From Annulohypoxylon bovei var. microspora (Eukaryota; Ascomycota; Sordariomycetes; Xylariales; Hypoxylaceae), in NCBI GenBank assembly GCA_022836615.1, contig MU405236.1, positions 248,001-312,000 of the forward strand: 64,000 nucleotides of DNA, in the 5' to 3' direction. The position numbers were made by a program, and so were the translations under genes. Positions 21,083 through 32,768 of this stretch are shown here, piece after piece. Position 1 is the stretch's first letter. The number at the start of each line of letters is the position of its first letter. Under the pieces are notes generated by a model. That model had not been told where the DNA came from. It made no database searches and worked only from the letters and a program-made list of their open reading frames with translations.

Positions 21083-22192
21083 TTATACAGAACCGAGTTG
21101 CAAAAGAGCCTGGATAGCCTCGCGCTCTTGGGCATCTGACGAGGCAGCCAAGGCGTCCAGGTCGATATTGTCGAGACGCGGCTCTCGAAGCATCCCAGTA
21201 TTTCCGGAGTAGGATCGAAAACCACAAGAGTTATATACACGAGAGGGGAAATTCGTTCCTTGACGAGCCTCGGTAGGATTAGAGTACGAGGCCGCCCGCA
21301 GCGCCGCGGCTCCCACGGCCGCCCAGTCTTCGTCGTCGGTGGCGTCTTCGGGGTCGTCGTTCATGATCATATCTTCGTTGTCGGGTGCCGAGGAGCACGA
21401 GGCCGACGCAGGGCCATCTAAAGAGTCGAGAGACATCTTATCGGCCTCGTTCTCCATCATGCTAACGTCCCTATCGTCATGAGAGAAGGCCGCAGAATTG
21501 CCGTTGCTAGTGGCACGTGCGTTCAGTCGGGAGCGGTCAGCGTTCCACCCTGCACCTTTCGAGATTGGTATGCTAGTCGGATAAGAGCCGGCATCGCCTT
21601 CACCGCCGGATTGTCGAGATGCATCTCGAGAAGGTTGACCGCGTCGCCTAGCGTCCCACCGGCCCCATCCGACTTTTTGGAATTCCACGACACCGCCAAC
21701 TCCGCCTACTCCTCCACCTTCAGAAACACCGTGCCCCTGTCCACGTCCTTCCAATGCTGCCACAACTAACCTTCGCGCTTTTGGCGGAGAGATTCCCGCA
21801 AAACCGGGGACCGAGGTAGTCAGGTAGCCCATGATATAGCGGATGGCCAAGGGTCCGTGGTTCAGCAGGATCTCCGGAAGATGGAATTTGGCCAGCATGG
21901 CCGGGGTGATGGCTCCTGTGGAGTCGAAACACGGCGAGCCGATAGGACTATGATCGGCGCCTTCGTGAAGGTCCAGGTCAGAGTCGACGGTGTCGAGCTT
22001 AGCCCTTTGCAGCTGGGCCTTCAGACCGTGGGGTGGTAACGTAGGTGATATAGAATTGGGGGGAGTCGGAAGGGAATGAGTTCGTGTCACAGGAACGCTC
22101 CGGGCAGCCGCTACAGCAGTTAAGTTGTCTCGGCCGGGATGGGAGGTCTTTAGGATATCGCGAACAGCGGAAGCCGATGCCATGGTTGCCAT
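21083..22192 (-). CDS. stb3: Stb3 family Sin3-binding protein
   Basis: Yeast Stb3 binds Sin3 and the ribosomal RNA processing element in promoters of growth genes, acting downstream of TOR and glucose signals. The single-exon protein of 369 residues starts at the ATG at 22192 (MATMASASAV); there is no upstream ATG in frame. The family core is near residues 95-150: ITPAMLAKFHLPEILLNHGP, LAIRYIMGYLTTSVPGFAGI and SPPKARRLVVAALEGRG. After this comes a Gly/Val-rich run (GGGVGGVGGV) and VGWGRWDARRRGQ, also typical of the family, then a long disordered acidic region (DDPEDATDDEDWAAVGAAAL) and a C-terminal helix (EREAIQALLQLGSV) that could be an interaction motif. SP/TP-rich N-terminal sequence suggests phosphorylation (inference). 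Confidence 0.9.
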   Translation of the reverse strand: MATMASASAVRDILKTSHPGRDNLTAVAAARSVPVTRTHSLPTPPNSISPTLPPHGLKAQLQRAKLDTVDSDLDLHEGADHSPIGSPCFDSTGAITPAMLAKFHLPEILLNHGPLAIRYIMGYLTTSVPGFAGISPPKARRLVVAALEGRGQGHGVSEGGGVGGVGGVVEFQKVGWGRWDARRRGQPSRDASRQSGGEGDAGSYPTSIPISKGAGWNADRSRLNARATSNGNSAAFSHDDRDVSMMENEADKMSLDSLDGPASASCSSAPDNEDMIMNDDPEDATDDEDWAAVGAAALRAASYSNPTEARQGTNFPSRVYNSCGFRSYSGNTGMLREPRLDNIDLDALAASSDAQEREAIQALLQLGSV

Positions 22193-23441
22193 TTTTGGTA
22201 TTGGATACTTCGAGTCGTGTCTGTGGATGTAAGCGACACGGAATTTGAAGTTATATATATAAGAAGTGAAGTTGCGGAGTGCTGAGCTGAAGTCGGCTCT
22301 TTTAACAGCTGACAATGTTTTGGTGACGATGACAGGTGTAGGTGAGAATAGGTGAGTCACTTACAAGGACAAGTCCGAAGTAGGTGGAAGCGGTATGGCA
22401 AACAGATTGATTAATTTTTTGTTTTCTTCAGGAGAAAACAAAAAATTCAAATATAGGCGAAGACGGCAAAGCTGACGCGATTATCTTTACTGTGACAAAA
22501 GATGACTCTTGGGTGCAAAAAAACAATTTTGCGGTGATGTTGATTTCTGTTGTTGTTGATGTTCCTTGACGAAAGGAAAGATCAACGTGGGAAAAGGCGA
22601 GCGACGGCTGCGACCTACTAATGTAATTGCTCGCTAAGAGCCTAAGACAATGAACGGAAACGCAGAAGGTTCTACTGGTATTACTGGTCGGTCAAGGGGG
22701 GGTGTTGTCTAACATGGTCAGCAGGCGTCGCACAGCACACAGCGCACAGGGAGCCACGCACGAACCTGATTGCTTGAAAGCAACAGCCATGCCGTGGCCC
22801 TAGCAAATTAGGGGTGGTACCTTTAATAAATTTGAACTTCTAAACGTAAAATCAATGTATGGGGTACATCGTGCAGAGTACGTACCTCGTACATACCTAC
22901 ATACTAACCTTGAAAGAACGAACATTTGAACGTTTGAACGTTTGAACCTTCAGACCTTCTACAGTTGAATCCCATTCCCATTTCCATTCCTCCAGGGCTA
23001 CTAGTAATAGGTACCTACCTACCTACCTACTCCCTACCTATGTAGTACATGTATATAATTTCAATCAATTGATTCTCATTCTCCAAGCCAAGCCAGACTA
23101 CCTCAACTAAGCTAACCCAAACCAAGCCCAAACGTACATGAATTCGGTACAGTACGGCTAGACTGTTACTTCAAATGCCCCACATCCTAAGTACCTACAT
23201 ACACTACGTATGTACATGTCTCTAATAATAACAATTCCGGATAACACCGTTAAAGACGAGAACTTCTAAGGTAGGTACATCTATCGTCATGTCATCAATG
23301 ACGGCCTGGCCTCCTGAATCCTGAGTCTTATTTACCACTTAGTAGGTAGGAGCCTTACGTACGCCAACAGCACATAACATCAATCAACACCCAATTCTAC
23401 CTAACCCAGCTTCAATGCCAGCATGCCAGCATTGCCTCTAA

Positions 23442-23469
23442 GGTAGGTAGGTAGGTAGGTAGGTAGGTA
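23442..23469. repeat. (GGTA)n microsatellite
   Basis: Seven perfect tetranucleotide copies. The same unit is found in scattered form all over the intergenic DNA of the window. Confidence 0.9.
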
Positions 23470-24213
23470 AATAAACTAGGTAGTAACTAGTTGAACGCCT
23501 AACATTAAATTCGTGGTGTGGTCGACGTTGTACTGTGGCGAGTGTCGTGTCTGTATGGCCTTATCGTCGTTACAGACAAGATAGACAAGCAGGAGGACAG
23601 GGTTGTGATAGGTACATAATGATCTAATCAATTCACCTGTCATCCCCTTTGACTGGACAATGACACTTGACTCATTTGATGATTTGATGATGTGTGTCCT
23701 GTTAGTTGACATTAGGTAGATCTAGCAAGCAATCAATCAATCAATCAAGCAAGCAGCCAGACATCAAGCGTTGCAAGCGTGTACCTACCCAAAAGTGAAG
23801 TGTGCAGCCTCCCCACAGCTCTTTGTTGTCTCCTGTCCTTTTTCTGGTGCCTGGCTTGTTTGTCTATGGAACCTTCGGTGCATTCCCGAGTGATGCAGCT
23901 TATTCCTGAACTGAGGCAGCGTGGAATGAACCCAATCAGCATACCGTGGGTCGCATGCTTTTGGATTGACCTGAATCTACTTACCTGTACAATACATACA
24001 CACGAACATCCCGATGGCAAGCATGGATAGATATGTACAGTAAGGTCGAGAAAGATAAAAGACATGCCATCCCCATCAATTCCATCATTGCACAGATGCT
24101 GAATCTCCGGGGTGTCCCACAAAGAAACCCGTGGGGCGCGTGCCGGTCTTGCTTTGGGGAACGGCTTGATACTAAAAACCGCCATTAAGCCGAGGACACC
24201 AAAATCCATCCAG

Positions 24214-24241
24214 CCATCCATCCATCCATCCATCCATCCAT
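24214..24241. repeat. (CCAT)n microsatellite
   Basis: Seven uninterrupted CCAT copies with degenerate flanks on the left. Confidence 0.9.
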
Positions 24242-25891
24242 ACATTTGGCCACCCGGCTATCTTGCATATCAAGGGATGGAATGGCACTATCTCTATCCA
24301 AGAAGCCATTGGACTCTTGCTGGGGTTCTGGGGTTCTTGCGTCTGGAGAAACATTTTGTGGCCTAGCCGAGACTAGAAACCCGCGTTATCAGCTTGCAGG
24401 TAGTCTCCCGCAGGTCCTAGATACACTTCGCGTCACATTCTTTTTGCGATCCAATGACAGCGACACCGATATAGGTAAGGTAAGAAGGCTGGGGATCTCG
24501 CTCCCGTCAATCGAACTGGGAGGCGGGCCACACCAAAATATTGTTGACCATGTGCAGCCTCAGCTTCGCCTGTTTGTCGGCTGCGCTGATAGTTTGGTGT
24601 ACCTACCTTCTGATGTAATTCGAGTGCTTATTAGTAAGTTCCTCGCTAGCTCGTCGACTAGCAATGGTGCACACGCTTCGAAGCCATTGAATTCAAGACC
24701 GCGCTACTAGATAGATTGATTCGGTGCCACATGATTCCCGAATTTTGAAAGGCTATGGTCCCAGGAATTCCTCACGTTGCGCATGCGCCCGGCTGTGATT
24801 GGATAGGAACTGGTATCGTGATGCGCGACTTTGCCCCCATTCCACCAATGCTCAGCTAGCCGTGGTCCTAGCCAGTGACGAAAAGACGTAACGCACATAG
24901 TAGTCCGACGAATTGGTTCCCGGGATGGAAGACTCAGACTTAGCAGCTTTTTGCGGTGATTATGAGTCGTCATCGGAATGCTAGGTAGCCGCACATTCTG
25001 TAGGTCACGATATTCAGACGTAAGCCAATTGGTCCTATTAGTCAGCACCGTCATCGTTGGTGATGATGACGATGATGAAGCTGGCTGAGGTAGATACGTA
25101 GTGACAGATCTTAGCACGGTGGCCCCGGCAGTCGAAGGTGTGATAGATCAGGAAAGGGCAGAAACAGGCACTTAGGTCGGGTAGTACACGATCGTGAATG
25201 GTCGTGTTTTTGAAGAGGGGCTCTCAGGGGTTGCATGTTGCGTCTGCATCTCGACTTCGTAGGTAGAGTTCGACTACCCCGCCAGAGTTTCGCAGGACGA
25301 CCCATCATCCAGTATGATTCCCCCACGTTTTGCCATAGCGCGATTCGACGAGATGCTCTTACTTAGTTCGGTGGGGATACGCGGGTAATATAGCTTGGTA
25401 TCATGTAGGCAGGTAGTATGTACTTAGTATGTTTTGCACCGTGATCGTGCTACACATGCCTCGGAAGTACAGCTGTTCCGTATAGGCGCATCCCGACGAA
25501 TTGGCTCGTTGGCTCGTTGGGTCCTGCATTCGAGTTCTATCCAATTCGCGAATGTATGCTTCGCACGCATCTCAAACTAGCTCAACCCACCGCAGGAATT
25601 TATTTTGCCTGAAGTATACCCTCATGCTGAGCGTCATCGCCTCCGGGCAATTGGAGGGCCGATATTCGGAGCTGATGTAGACCAAGCCTCTGTGGTGTGT
25701 TCACTTCGATCAACAATATGTAATCTTCCAGTAAAGAGTCGGCCCGTGAAAAATCCTGTGCCGTATGCGTATGTGTTACTACTTCATGGTAGGACACGAA
25801 CGGACGCTCATCTTCTGTGAGATTCTTTGGTGGGATCCGATGGTACCTTGACTACCTACGCCGATGAGAAAACCCTGATTTACCATCTCCT

Positions 25892-28254
25892 TCAGCCGCC
25901 ATTTTGCTGAAAGACATACTGCCGACAGGCCTTCACTTTTGATTAGCATTACGCCACTAAACGAGAAACAACTAGGGGGCGAACTTACGGCTTTAAGGAC
26001 CGTCAACTTCTCCTTTGATTGCATGTAGACGTGACGGTATTGCCGAATGCTTTCGCTTAGGACAACCTCTTTGGTGGTACGGCCTTCGCAGATAGCTTTC
26101 ATCTTCAGCTCCATCTCCTTCCGTAGAAATGGTTTCCCGAGGCTGGTCTCAAAATTCATTCTATCAAACCCTTCGATCAAGGCCACGCCTAGCTGCGTCG
26201 GGATAAACTCCATAATCCCCCCTCTACCGCCTGCTGCAGGTCCCCCCCCTCGACCACCACGGCCGCGACCGCCGCGACCACCTCGGTTACCGCGTCCTCC
26301 CCGTGCAGCCGGGGGTTCGTCATCCTCCTCGCCTTCATCTGCCGACCGGGAAGCTCGAGGTACGGTACGGACATACTCTCTTTCCTGAATCTTCTGGATA
26401 TGTTCCGCCATCGTAGCATCTGTCCCTATACCGTTGGCGTCCATGAGAGCAATTAAATCCGCCTCGGTTAGGTAATTAGGCGCCGCGGTCTTGCCTTCTG
26501 TCATAAGAGCTTCGGTAGGTTCGAATACCTCGCCTACGGTGAACTTGGGAAGCTGCACAGTCCCGGTCCACTTGTCATACACGTATACGTCTAAGTAGTT
26601 TCGCTCTAGCACGACGACGCCGTGGGCGTGGAAAGATTCTTCGCCGTATATGATATCGACATCCGTGGCGACACCCTTGGCATCCTCCGAGCAGCAGGCT
26701 AGGAAGCGTCTGACAACAAACTCGTAGACCTTCTTTTCTCTCTCGTTGAGAGCCGGCGGTGCTACAAAGGTTATGGGGTGTATGGGAGGATGCGCTTTAT
26801 CGTCGTTTCGTCCTTGTCGCGGCTGCTGAAACCCACCGTTGACCAGATTTTGCGCAAACTCGCCCCAGGAATCGGACTGCGTCTGCTTTTGAACCAATGC
26901 GCGCAAATTCATACCAGAATCGAACCGGTCTGTTTCCGTTCTGGGATAGCTGATGAACCCCTTATTGTAGAGACTTTCTGCGGCCTCCATGGCCTGCTGA
27001 CCTGTCATGCGCAGAAATCTCGTAGCCATCTTTTGCAGCTCGACCGTGGTCAACGGCAGCGGCTTCCACTTCTTCGTGGGCTTCTCCTGGACCTTTACCA
27101 CCTTAGCCGTCTTTGCCGCGAGACATCTCTCATAGAGAACGACGACCGATGCCCTGTCAAAGAGGCGATGGCGCGACCAACTAAAATTGACGTCTATGCC
27201 TTCTCGTTTGTGCATGACCTTGATGCTCCAGAACGGCTCCGGCTTAAAATTTCTCACCTTAAAATACCGATCTACGACGAATCCCAGGGTGGGAAATTGA
27301 CAGGATCCTGCGATGTTAGAACGATACGGTCTGATAGGCCTCGACGTGACAAACCATAGCTCACAACAAGCCTCTGGAGAGGCCCTCCCAATGTCCTTAG
27401 ATTTGTAGTTAAGAATCGAGTGAATGCGTATCCAATCCTAAGATCCAGTTCGATGCGGGAAGCTACGGCATTGACTTGCTTATTGTCTAGGTTGACGAGG
27501 TTGCGGGACGCGTTCAAGATATGCCTGGATATCTTCAGCTAGGTATCTTGCTAGGGTGGATAGAGTATATGACTGACGCTCTCTCGATATTGCTGAACCT
27601 GGCCCTCTTGATATCTAGGGTCCTGTTGCCTTTTTTTGCGGCCTCGCATATCTCGTAGCCTATGTGCTCGCCTTCTCGATCACAATCTGTCCATATGCAT
27701 AATGCATTGGCGTAGCGTGCTTGCTTTTCGATGTTGTCCGCCACCTTCGTTTTGTCCTGCGACCTACGTTAGGGAATTGAACGGGTCGGACGTTAGAAAC
27801 TAAGACGCGGACCTCGGATATGATAATATTCACAGGCGCATCAAACAAGCGCTCGGGCGGTGGGTATTCCCAGCTTTTATATTCGGCAGGGAAAACAGCC
27901 GAGGTAAGATGACCAAGTACAGAAGTCATGGTGACTTGACAATGACCCCAGGGATGTCCGAAATCATAGTCGAAGGCATAGTTCTTGATGTATTTCTCTG
28001 GTGTATTGTGCTAAATTGAGGTTAGCAAGGTCTTGTCTAGCCGGCGAGCCGACGAAAGTTCGAGAACCAACACTTTGAGCCCGACCGCCTGAGAGATGGC
28101 CTGCAACGGCTTTTGCGATAGACGGTTTCTCGGCGACGCAAAGAATTCTCATAGTTGACTTAGACCGATTGGCAGACTTGAAAATGCTAGATCTTAATGC
28201 TGGTATCTGGTGTGTCGTTTCGATACGACACAAGCGGCTAAGGAAGCGTCTCAT
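25892..28254 (-). CDS. top3: DNA topoisomerase III (type IA)
   Basis: Top3 relaxes and decatenates single-stranded DNA crossings and works with the Sgs1/BLM helicase and Rmi1 to dissolve double Holliday junctions. Six exons: 28254-28072, 28010-27813, 27756-27578, 27524-27355, 27307-25989 and 25930-25892, with introns of 61, 56, 53, 47 and 58 bp. The product is 695 residues, or 661 if translation starts at the second ATG (28152), where the conserved MRILCVAEKPSIAKAVAGHL begins. TOPRIM motifs are intact (CIWTDCDREGEHIGYEI), as is the active-site tyrosine region (GFISYPRTETD, Tyr364). An RGG-rich insert (about 578-607) sits between IQEREYV and FIPTQLGVAL. The protein ends soon after (ACRQYVFQQNGG), so there is no C-terminal zinc-ribbon tail, as in yeast Top3. 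Confidence 0.95.
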
Positions 28255-28795
28255 GGGCAACGCCGTTACTCGCGGTCGAGAATAGCAAACAATTACTTGG
28301 AAAAGGACATTCCATGTCTACAGTATCTCATCGTCCATAGAACCGGAGATACTTCTCCACTTCGAGCTTTAATAATCGTAAGGAGAAATATGTGTGAATT
28401 GGTGAGTTCGTATTTCTACCTGAGCACTTTCTAATATCATCGTCGGGTACCTTCCCGACTTTTGATTTTTCCAAGTCGAGACTTCACAGTTAATATCCTA
28501 GAGTAAATAAACTATTTGATTGGTCCAATCAAGCTCGCGCTACTGGTAAGGTTATTACCCCTGCCCCTGTTAGAGAGCTCCTACACAGTAGAGTATTATG
28601 GAGTCAATGTGGTCCGTGCTTCATAATTCTAAGATCTGGAGCTCTATTGTTAAAGAGATCAGTTTCATTTTAGATTCGAACAAAGTCATGACGTACACCA
28701 ACAATTAATATCGATATTGGATTCTCACTATCCTCACCCTCACCCTCTCCAACCCTAAGTTCCTGCGATACGACCGAATATTCAGAAGATTAAAA
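28255..28795. other. Divergent promoter region, top3 / DUF1295 gene
   Basis: 541 bp between two start codons pointing apart. A CACCCT repeat lies near 28735-28750. Nothing more specific seen. Confidence 0.5.
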
Positions 28796-30039
28796 ATGGC
28801 GTTGCCATGGGTGAAGAGTCTCGAAGATTGCGCCGATTACTCCCAAGTAGTTGAACCATACCTACCACAAGTCTACGAATTGCCTGCCAAGATAATTGAT
28901 GCTGTCTCAAACCATGATTCAATCGTCGAGTTATACAAGAGTACCAATCCGCTAGTATCGGGACTTGGATTTTCGATATTCCTCGGCGCCGTATTCTTAG
29001 CCCTATCCGAATTCAACCGTAACTATTCCCAGGTTGACCGTATGTGGAGTTTATTGCCTACGATATACAATGCGCATTTTGCTACTTGGTCTCATCTAAA
29101 CGATCTGTCAAGTCAAAGGGTGGATCTAATACTATTTTGGAGTGCGATATGGAGCGTACGTGAAGATATAGAAGTGTGTCATTGTTCTATAACCGGTAGC
29201 TGACATTTACAAGGCTCGATTAACATACAATTACACACGGAAAGGCGGCTACAATATCGGGTCGGAGGACTATAGATGGTGCGTATCCAGGTACCTTGAT
29301 AGCTATGATCTAGCGACCTAATGAAAACAAATCTAGGGAAATAATTCGCAACAGAGTACACCCGGCACTTTTCTTCCTATTAAATGTCACGTTCATCTCG
29401 TTCATCCAGAGCATATTGCTCTTCTCCCTCGCAGCACCGACGTACGTCGTATTGATGACTTCGAACTTCGAACGCGAGATCACAGCAGCAGACCTAGGCT
29501 TTGCGGCCGCCGAACTCGGACTTATCCTCTCCGAATGGTTTAGCGACCAGCAACAATGGGGTAAGTTCCACAGCACGGCACAGCACTTACGTGATCCATC
29601 GCTGACGGGTATTATTCTAGACTACCAAGCGGCGAAGAAGCAGTATCAGGAGACGGCAAAGGTGCCGCGAGGATGCGGGTTTACTCAGGAAGACCTTGAC
29701 CGAGGTTTCATCACATCTGGTCTCTGGGCGTACTGCAGGCATCCGAATTTTACGGCAGAGCAAACAATCTGGTTCCTGGCGTACCAATGGAGCTGTTACG
29801 CGAGCAGAACCCTTTACAGCTGGGCCGGCTTAGGTTCTTTATTTCTGATCATGATGTTCCAGGCGTCAACCTTGCTCACAGAATCGATCACTTCCGGAAA
29901 GTATCCGGAGTACGAGCTCTACAAGAAGCAGGTTGGTGCTTTCATACCTAGCTTCACCCCATACAGAACAACTGCAGCAACGTCGAACGCGATTCGGTCG
30001 AGCGATTTAGCGCAAAAGCAGAAGACAAAGCAGAAGTAG
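28796..30039 (+). CDS. DUF1295 / steroid 5-alpha-reductase-like membrane protein
   Basis: Members of this superfamily are multispan ER membrane proteins related to steroid reductases and isoprenylcysteine methyltransferases. Most fungal DUF1295 proteins have no assigned substrate. Exons 28796-29155, 29214-29278, 29337-29560 and 29621-30039 with introns of 58, 58 and 60 bp give 355 residues. Several hydrophobic segments are visible (for example LGFSIFLGAVFLALSEF, FFLLNVTFISFIQSILLF, LYSWAGLGSLFLIMMF). Family motifs are QVDRMWSLLPTIYNAHF, SEDYRWEIIRNRVHPALFF, then GLWAYCRHPNFTAEQTIWF, the RHPNYxxE NADPH-site equivalent with F for Y, and KYPEYELYKKQVGAFIPSF near the end. The tail is basic and Lys/Gln-rich, which could be an ER-retrieval-type KxKxx signal (ends KQKTKQK). 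Confidence 0.9.
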
Positions 30040-31796
30040 TGTAGTGTAGATCTCGTCATGTTCCAATGGACGGATGGCGTATGCTAGATGCGCTCACATG
30101 CGCATAGAGGGAGGGTATCACCGCCATATATGTCTACGCTCTACTGCATTATGACGCAGCCATGCAGCTCGGGTCGGAACATCAAAGCTTGTCCGCGAAA
30201 TCTATTTGTCCTCGCAAGCTGCGGGAACGCCTTATTACATGGGGATAAGCAGTTGATCTTGGATAGATCCATTGGAAAGAAGAAAAAAGACGCCAACGTC
30301 TTATTCAACAAAATAGCTTGCAGGTGGTCAACAATTCCTGTTCAATTCAACTGCAGGTGAAAGACGTATGTTTCTCATGTATGCTGCCGCAAGAGCCCAC
30401 GTCTGCGGCCTGCCACGCAGCCCACAATCCTCTAGCCCCACCAATGCCGGAGTCCCGACAAGAACTTAAGACCGACGATGATGACGGACAACATAGGGGC
30501 GTCGCTGCCTAGCATATCCGTAGTTCTTGGTGCTGTAACGTAAATCCTGCTCTTTAATCATACAGTCGATAACCAGCAGCTTGACGTATAGGTATGTCAC
30601 TCTCAGGGACTTTCATTCTAGGGACTTAGAGGAAGATCCACCTGGACACTGCAGATTACCCTATTTTGTGGATAACGTTCACGACGAAAAGGTTCCAAAC
30701 ATCTAATCATCGAAGTGGCCGAATGAAATGTATCATGAGCACGACCAGATATTAGTAATTAGCCCATCGGTTTCAAGCCGTCGGCAGACTCGGCGGACTA
30801 AATCCCTAGATACCTTGGTAATACCTAGTGGACTCGCTTAGCCGAATTCGCGTTGTTCCCCTAATAAAGTACATCTTGGGTAACCTTAGTTGTACAGGTA
30901 CATACTGTCTGCTGAGAGGGTGATCACGTGCCTTTTTCGGTACGAAGCATGACTGTGTCTATCAATGTCCGTTTTCCCGCTCGGCAACAACTCACGAGGG
31001 CGAGCTGCCGTAACTATTAATACCTTCCATAGAACGTAGAAGATCTTCAGACCGTCGTTAACTTAGAAGCTGGCAGTTTCCTGTAACTAGTTGCAAAATA
31101 CATAGTAGTTAGAAACGATCCCACCCCGAGGGTTCCACCACCTGCTAATCAACATATCCACTTCGTCCACCTAATTGGCGCCGCCTCACACAGATTACAT
31201 TCACGATACCATGCATACTATGCAGAGTGGTGTGCTTGGGTCCCAGTAGGAAAGTGGGGCCGAGACCCTGACTGCAGCTAATTCAGCTAATTGAGTGTGT
31301 AATATCCCATACATAGTACAGAGCTACCGCTGACGATACCCTTGCTTGCAGCGAGCTATGTATCGACCTCAGCGGTGAATGGTAATCGAATAGTCCACCC
31401 CATGAAGTATGCGGCGTTAGCACACAGTAGATCCCTCTTCCGAGCGAAGACCCCCAGAGAGTGGGGAGTGGGGGTCGTATCGTAACTCGTAACGGGATGG
31501 AGAGTTGATGTTGTGCTTATCCCGTGCGGCATACGCATACATATATGTCTCGTGCTCTCTCCCTTTTCTCGTTCTTCTTTCTTCGTTCTACCCTTCTAGT
31601 TCAACTTACACATCGAAACTCGAAACGAGCTAGCTGTCTGTCGATCTACTTATCAAAGCGGGAGGAAGACGCCTTCAACATCTCGACTACTTACTCATCA
31701 ACTAATCCGACCGGAATTTTGCTTACTACAAGCATTGTCTAACCGTCGTCCCCTACAAACTACAACTTAAAACTACAACCTAACCACCCTGTCACC
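30040..31796. other. Intergenic, upstream of the 157-aa gene
   Basis: 1.75 kb without a convincing gene. The last 250 bp are pyrimidine-rich (CTCTCCC, TTCTTTCTTCG), a usual promoter or 5' leader feature. An ATG-initiated 66-codon frame (31545-31742) could be an upstream ORF if transcription begins before it. Confidence 0.5.
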
Positions 31797-32270
31797 ATGT
31801 CCGATAATAGAGAGGCGTTCACCTTCAGGATGGGCACCCCCGTCTTGACATTCCCCAGGGCCCCTACTCGCACTACCCCTACCAAGGGACGAAGGGTCTT
31901 TAGCAAGCCTTCCGAGACCTCCCGCAGCTACTTTCGCGATACCTCGCCGTCGCCAACGACATCGTCCCTCTCGGAGTCGGAAGAAGAGGCATCACCATCA
32001 CCGGCACCGTCACCAAACAGCAAGATCAACCAGATGATCGGGGCCAGTTACCCGATCCCGCCGCTGGAGCGAGAGTACGCACCACCAACGGAGGAGCTGG
32101 ACGTCGCTCGCCAACTGGCTAAGAAGCCGTTGCCGCGGTCCCTCTACAGCTCTCTGCAGCGAGCAGCCACCAAGCCATCCCGAAAGCTCACGGTTGAGGA
32201 CGAGGAAACCCGAGCGAAGAAGCTAGCCGACGCCAAGAGGGAACTACTCGCTCTAGCAGGACAGATCTAA
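31797..32270 (+). CDS. Small Ser/Pro-rich protein, function unknown
   Basis: 157 residues from an ATG in a strong context (GTCACCATGTCC), no intron. The first half is Thr/Pro/Ser-rich with repeated SP/TP sites and an acidic patch (SESEEE); the second half is basic and probably helical (LTVEDEETRAKKLADAKREL). PLPRSLYSSLQRAATKPS in the middle looks like the most conserved part. No signal peptide or membrane segment. I do not recognise the family. The base and codon pattern (C-ending codons) is like the neighbouring genes, which supports it being real. Confidence 0.7.
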   Translation: MSDNREAFTFRMGTPVLTFPRAPTRTTPTKGRRVFSKPSETSRSYFRDTSPSPTTSSLSESEEEASPSPAPSPNSKINQMIGASYPIPPLEREYAPPTEELDVARQLAKKPLPRSLYSSLQRAATKPSRKLTVEDEETRAKKLADAKRELLALAGQI

Positions 32271-32768
32271 AAAAGTAACTTTCACAAAAATCAAATCAAA
32301 TCAAAATCAAAATCAAAATCAAAAACTAGCGGGCCAAAAAATCCAACTTTTCGTCTTGGGAGAGTTTACTATGTACCACGGGCGAAGTCTGAACATCGCG
32401 TTAGCTGCCGGGCTTTGGCATTTTCCTTTTGTGTGCATTATACCCAGGGATTTGGGCGTGCTGGATACGCTTACCGTTTCGGAGTGTTTTAAGCGGCGCA
32501 TTTTAAGGACAGTGGAGATCGAAAATCCCACAAGCAGACCAGGGGAAGGGCCCTGGCCAAGTCTAGAAGCTTACATGCCTTTTTCTATGGAAGATTTAAG
32601 GGTGATTGGATAGAATGGATACCTAGGCAGGTAGATAATAGCGTTATTCTAATAAATTGACAATTTGGTTCCAATTTTCGATACTCGATTGACCACGTTT
32701 CATGCCTCAACTTTTCCTTCGTGTACGCGTGACTCATTACATATGGACATCGACTATAGGCTATACAT
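32271..32768. other. Convergent intergenic spacer
   Basis: 3' flanks of the 157-aa gene and the TMEM205-like gene. Only the ATCAAA repeat stands out. Confidence 0.5.
32290..32325. repeat. (ATCAAA)n repeat
   Basis: Six or seven imperfect copies just beyond the stop codon of the 157-aa gene, in its presumed 3' UTR. Confidence 0.8.

Larger units (their letters stand above)
22193..25891. other. Intergenic, stb3 upstream and top3 3' flank
   Basis: 3.7 kb rich in simple repeats: TTTGAACG x3 near 22925-22947, ACCT runs at 23013-23030, GGTA x7 at 23442-23469 and CCAT x7 at 24214-24241. Frames at 24246-24710 (plus) and 24707-25326 (minus) lack codon or protein character. I call no gene. Confidence 0.5.

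Noticed and set aside
24246..24710. 154-codon plus-strand frame near the CCAT repeat
   Set aside because: No homology I can name and the sequence around it is repeat-rich intergenic DNA.
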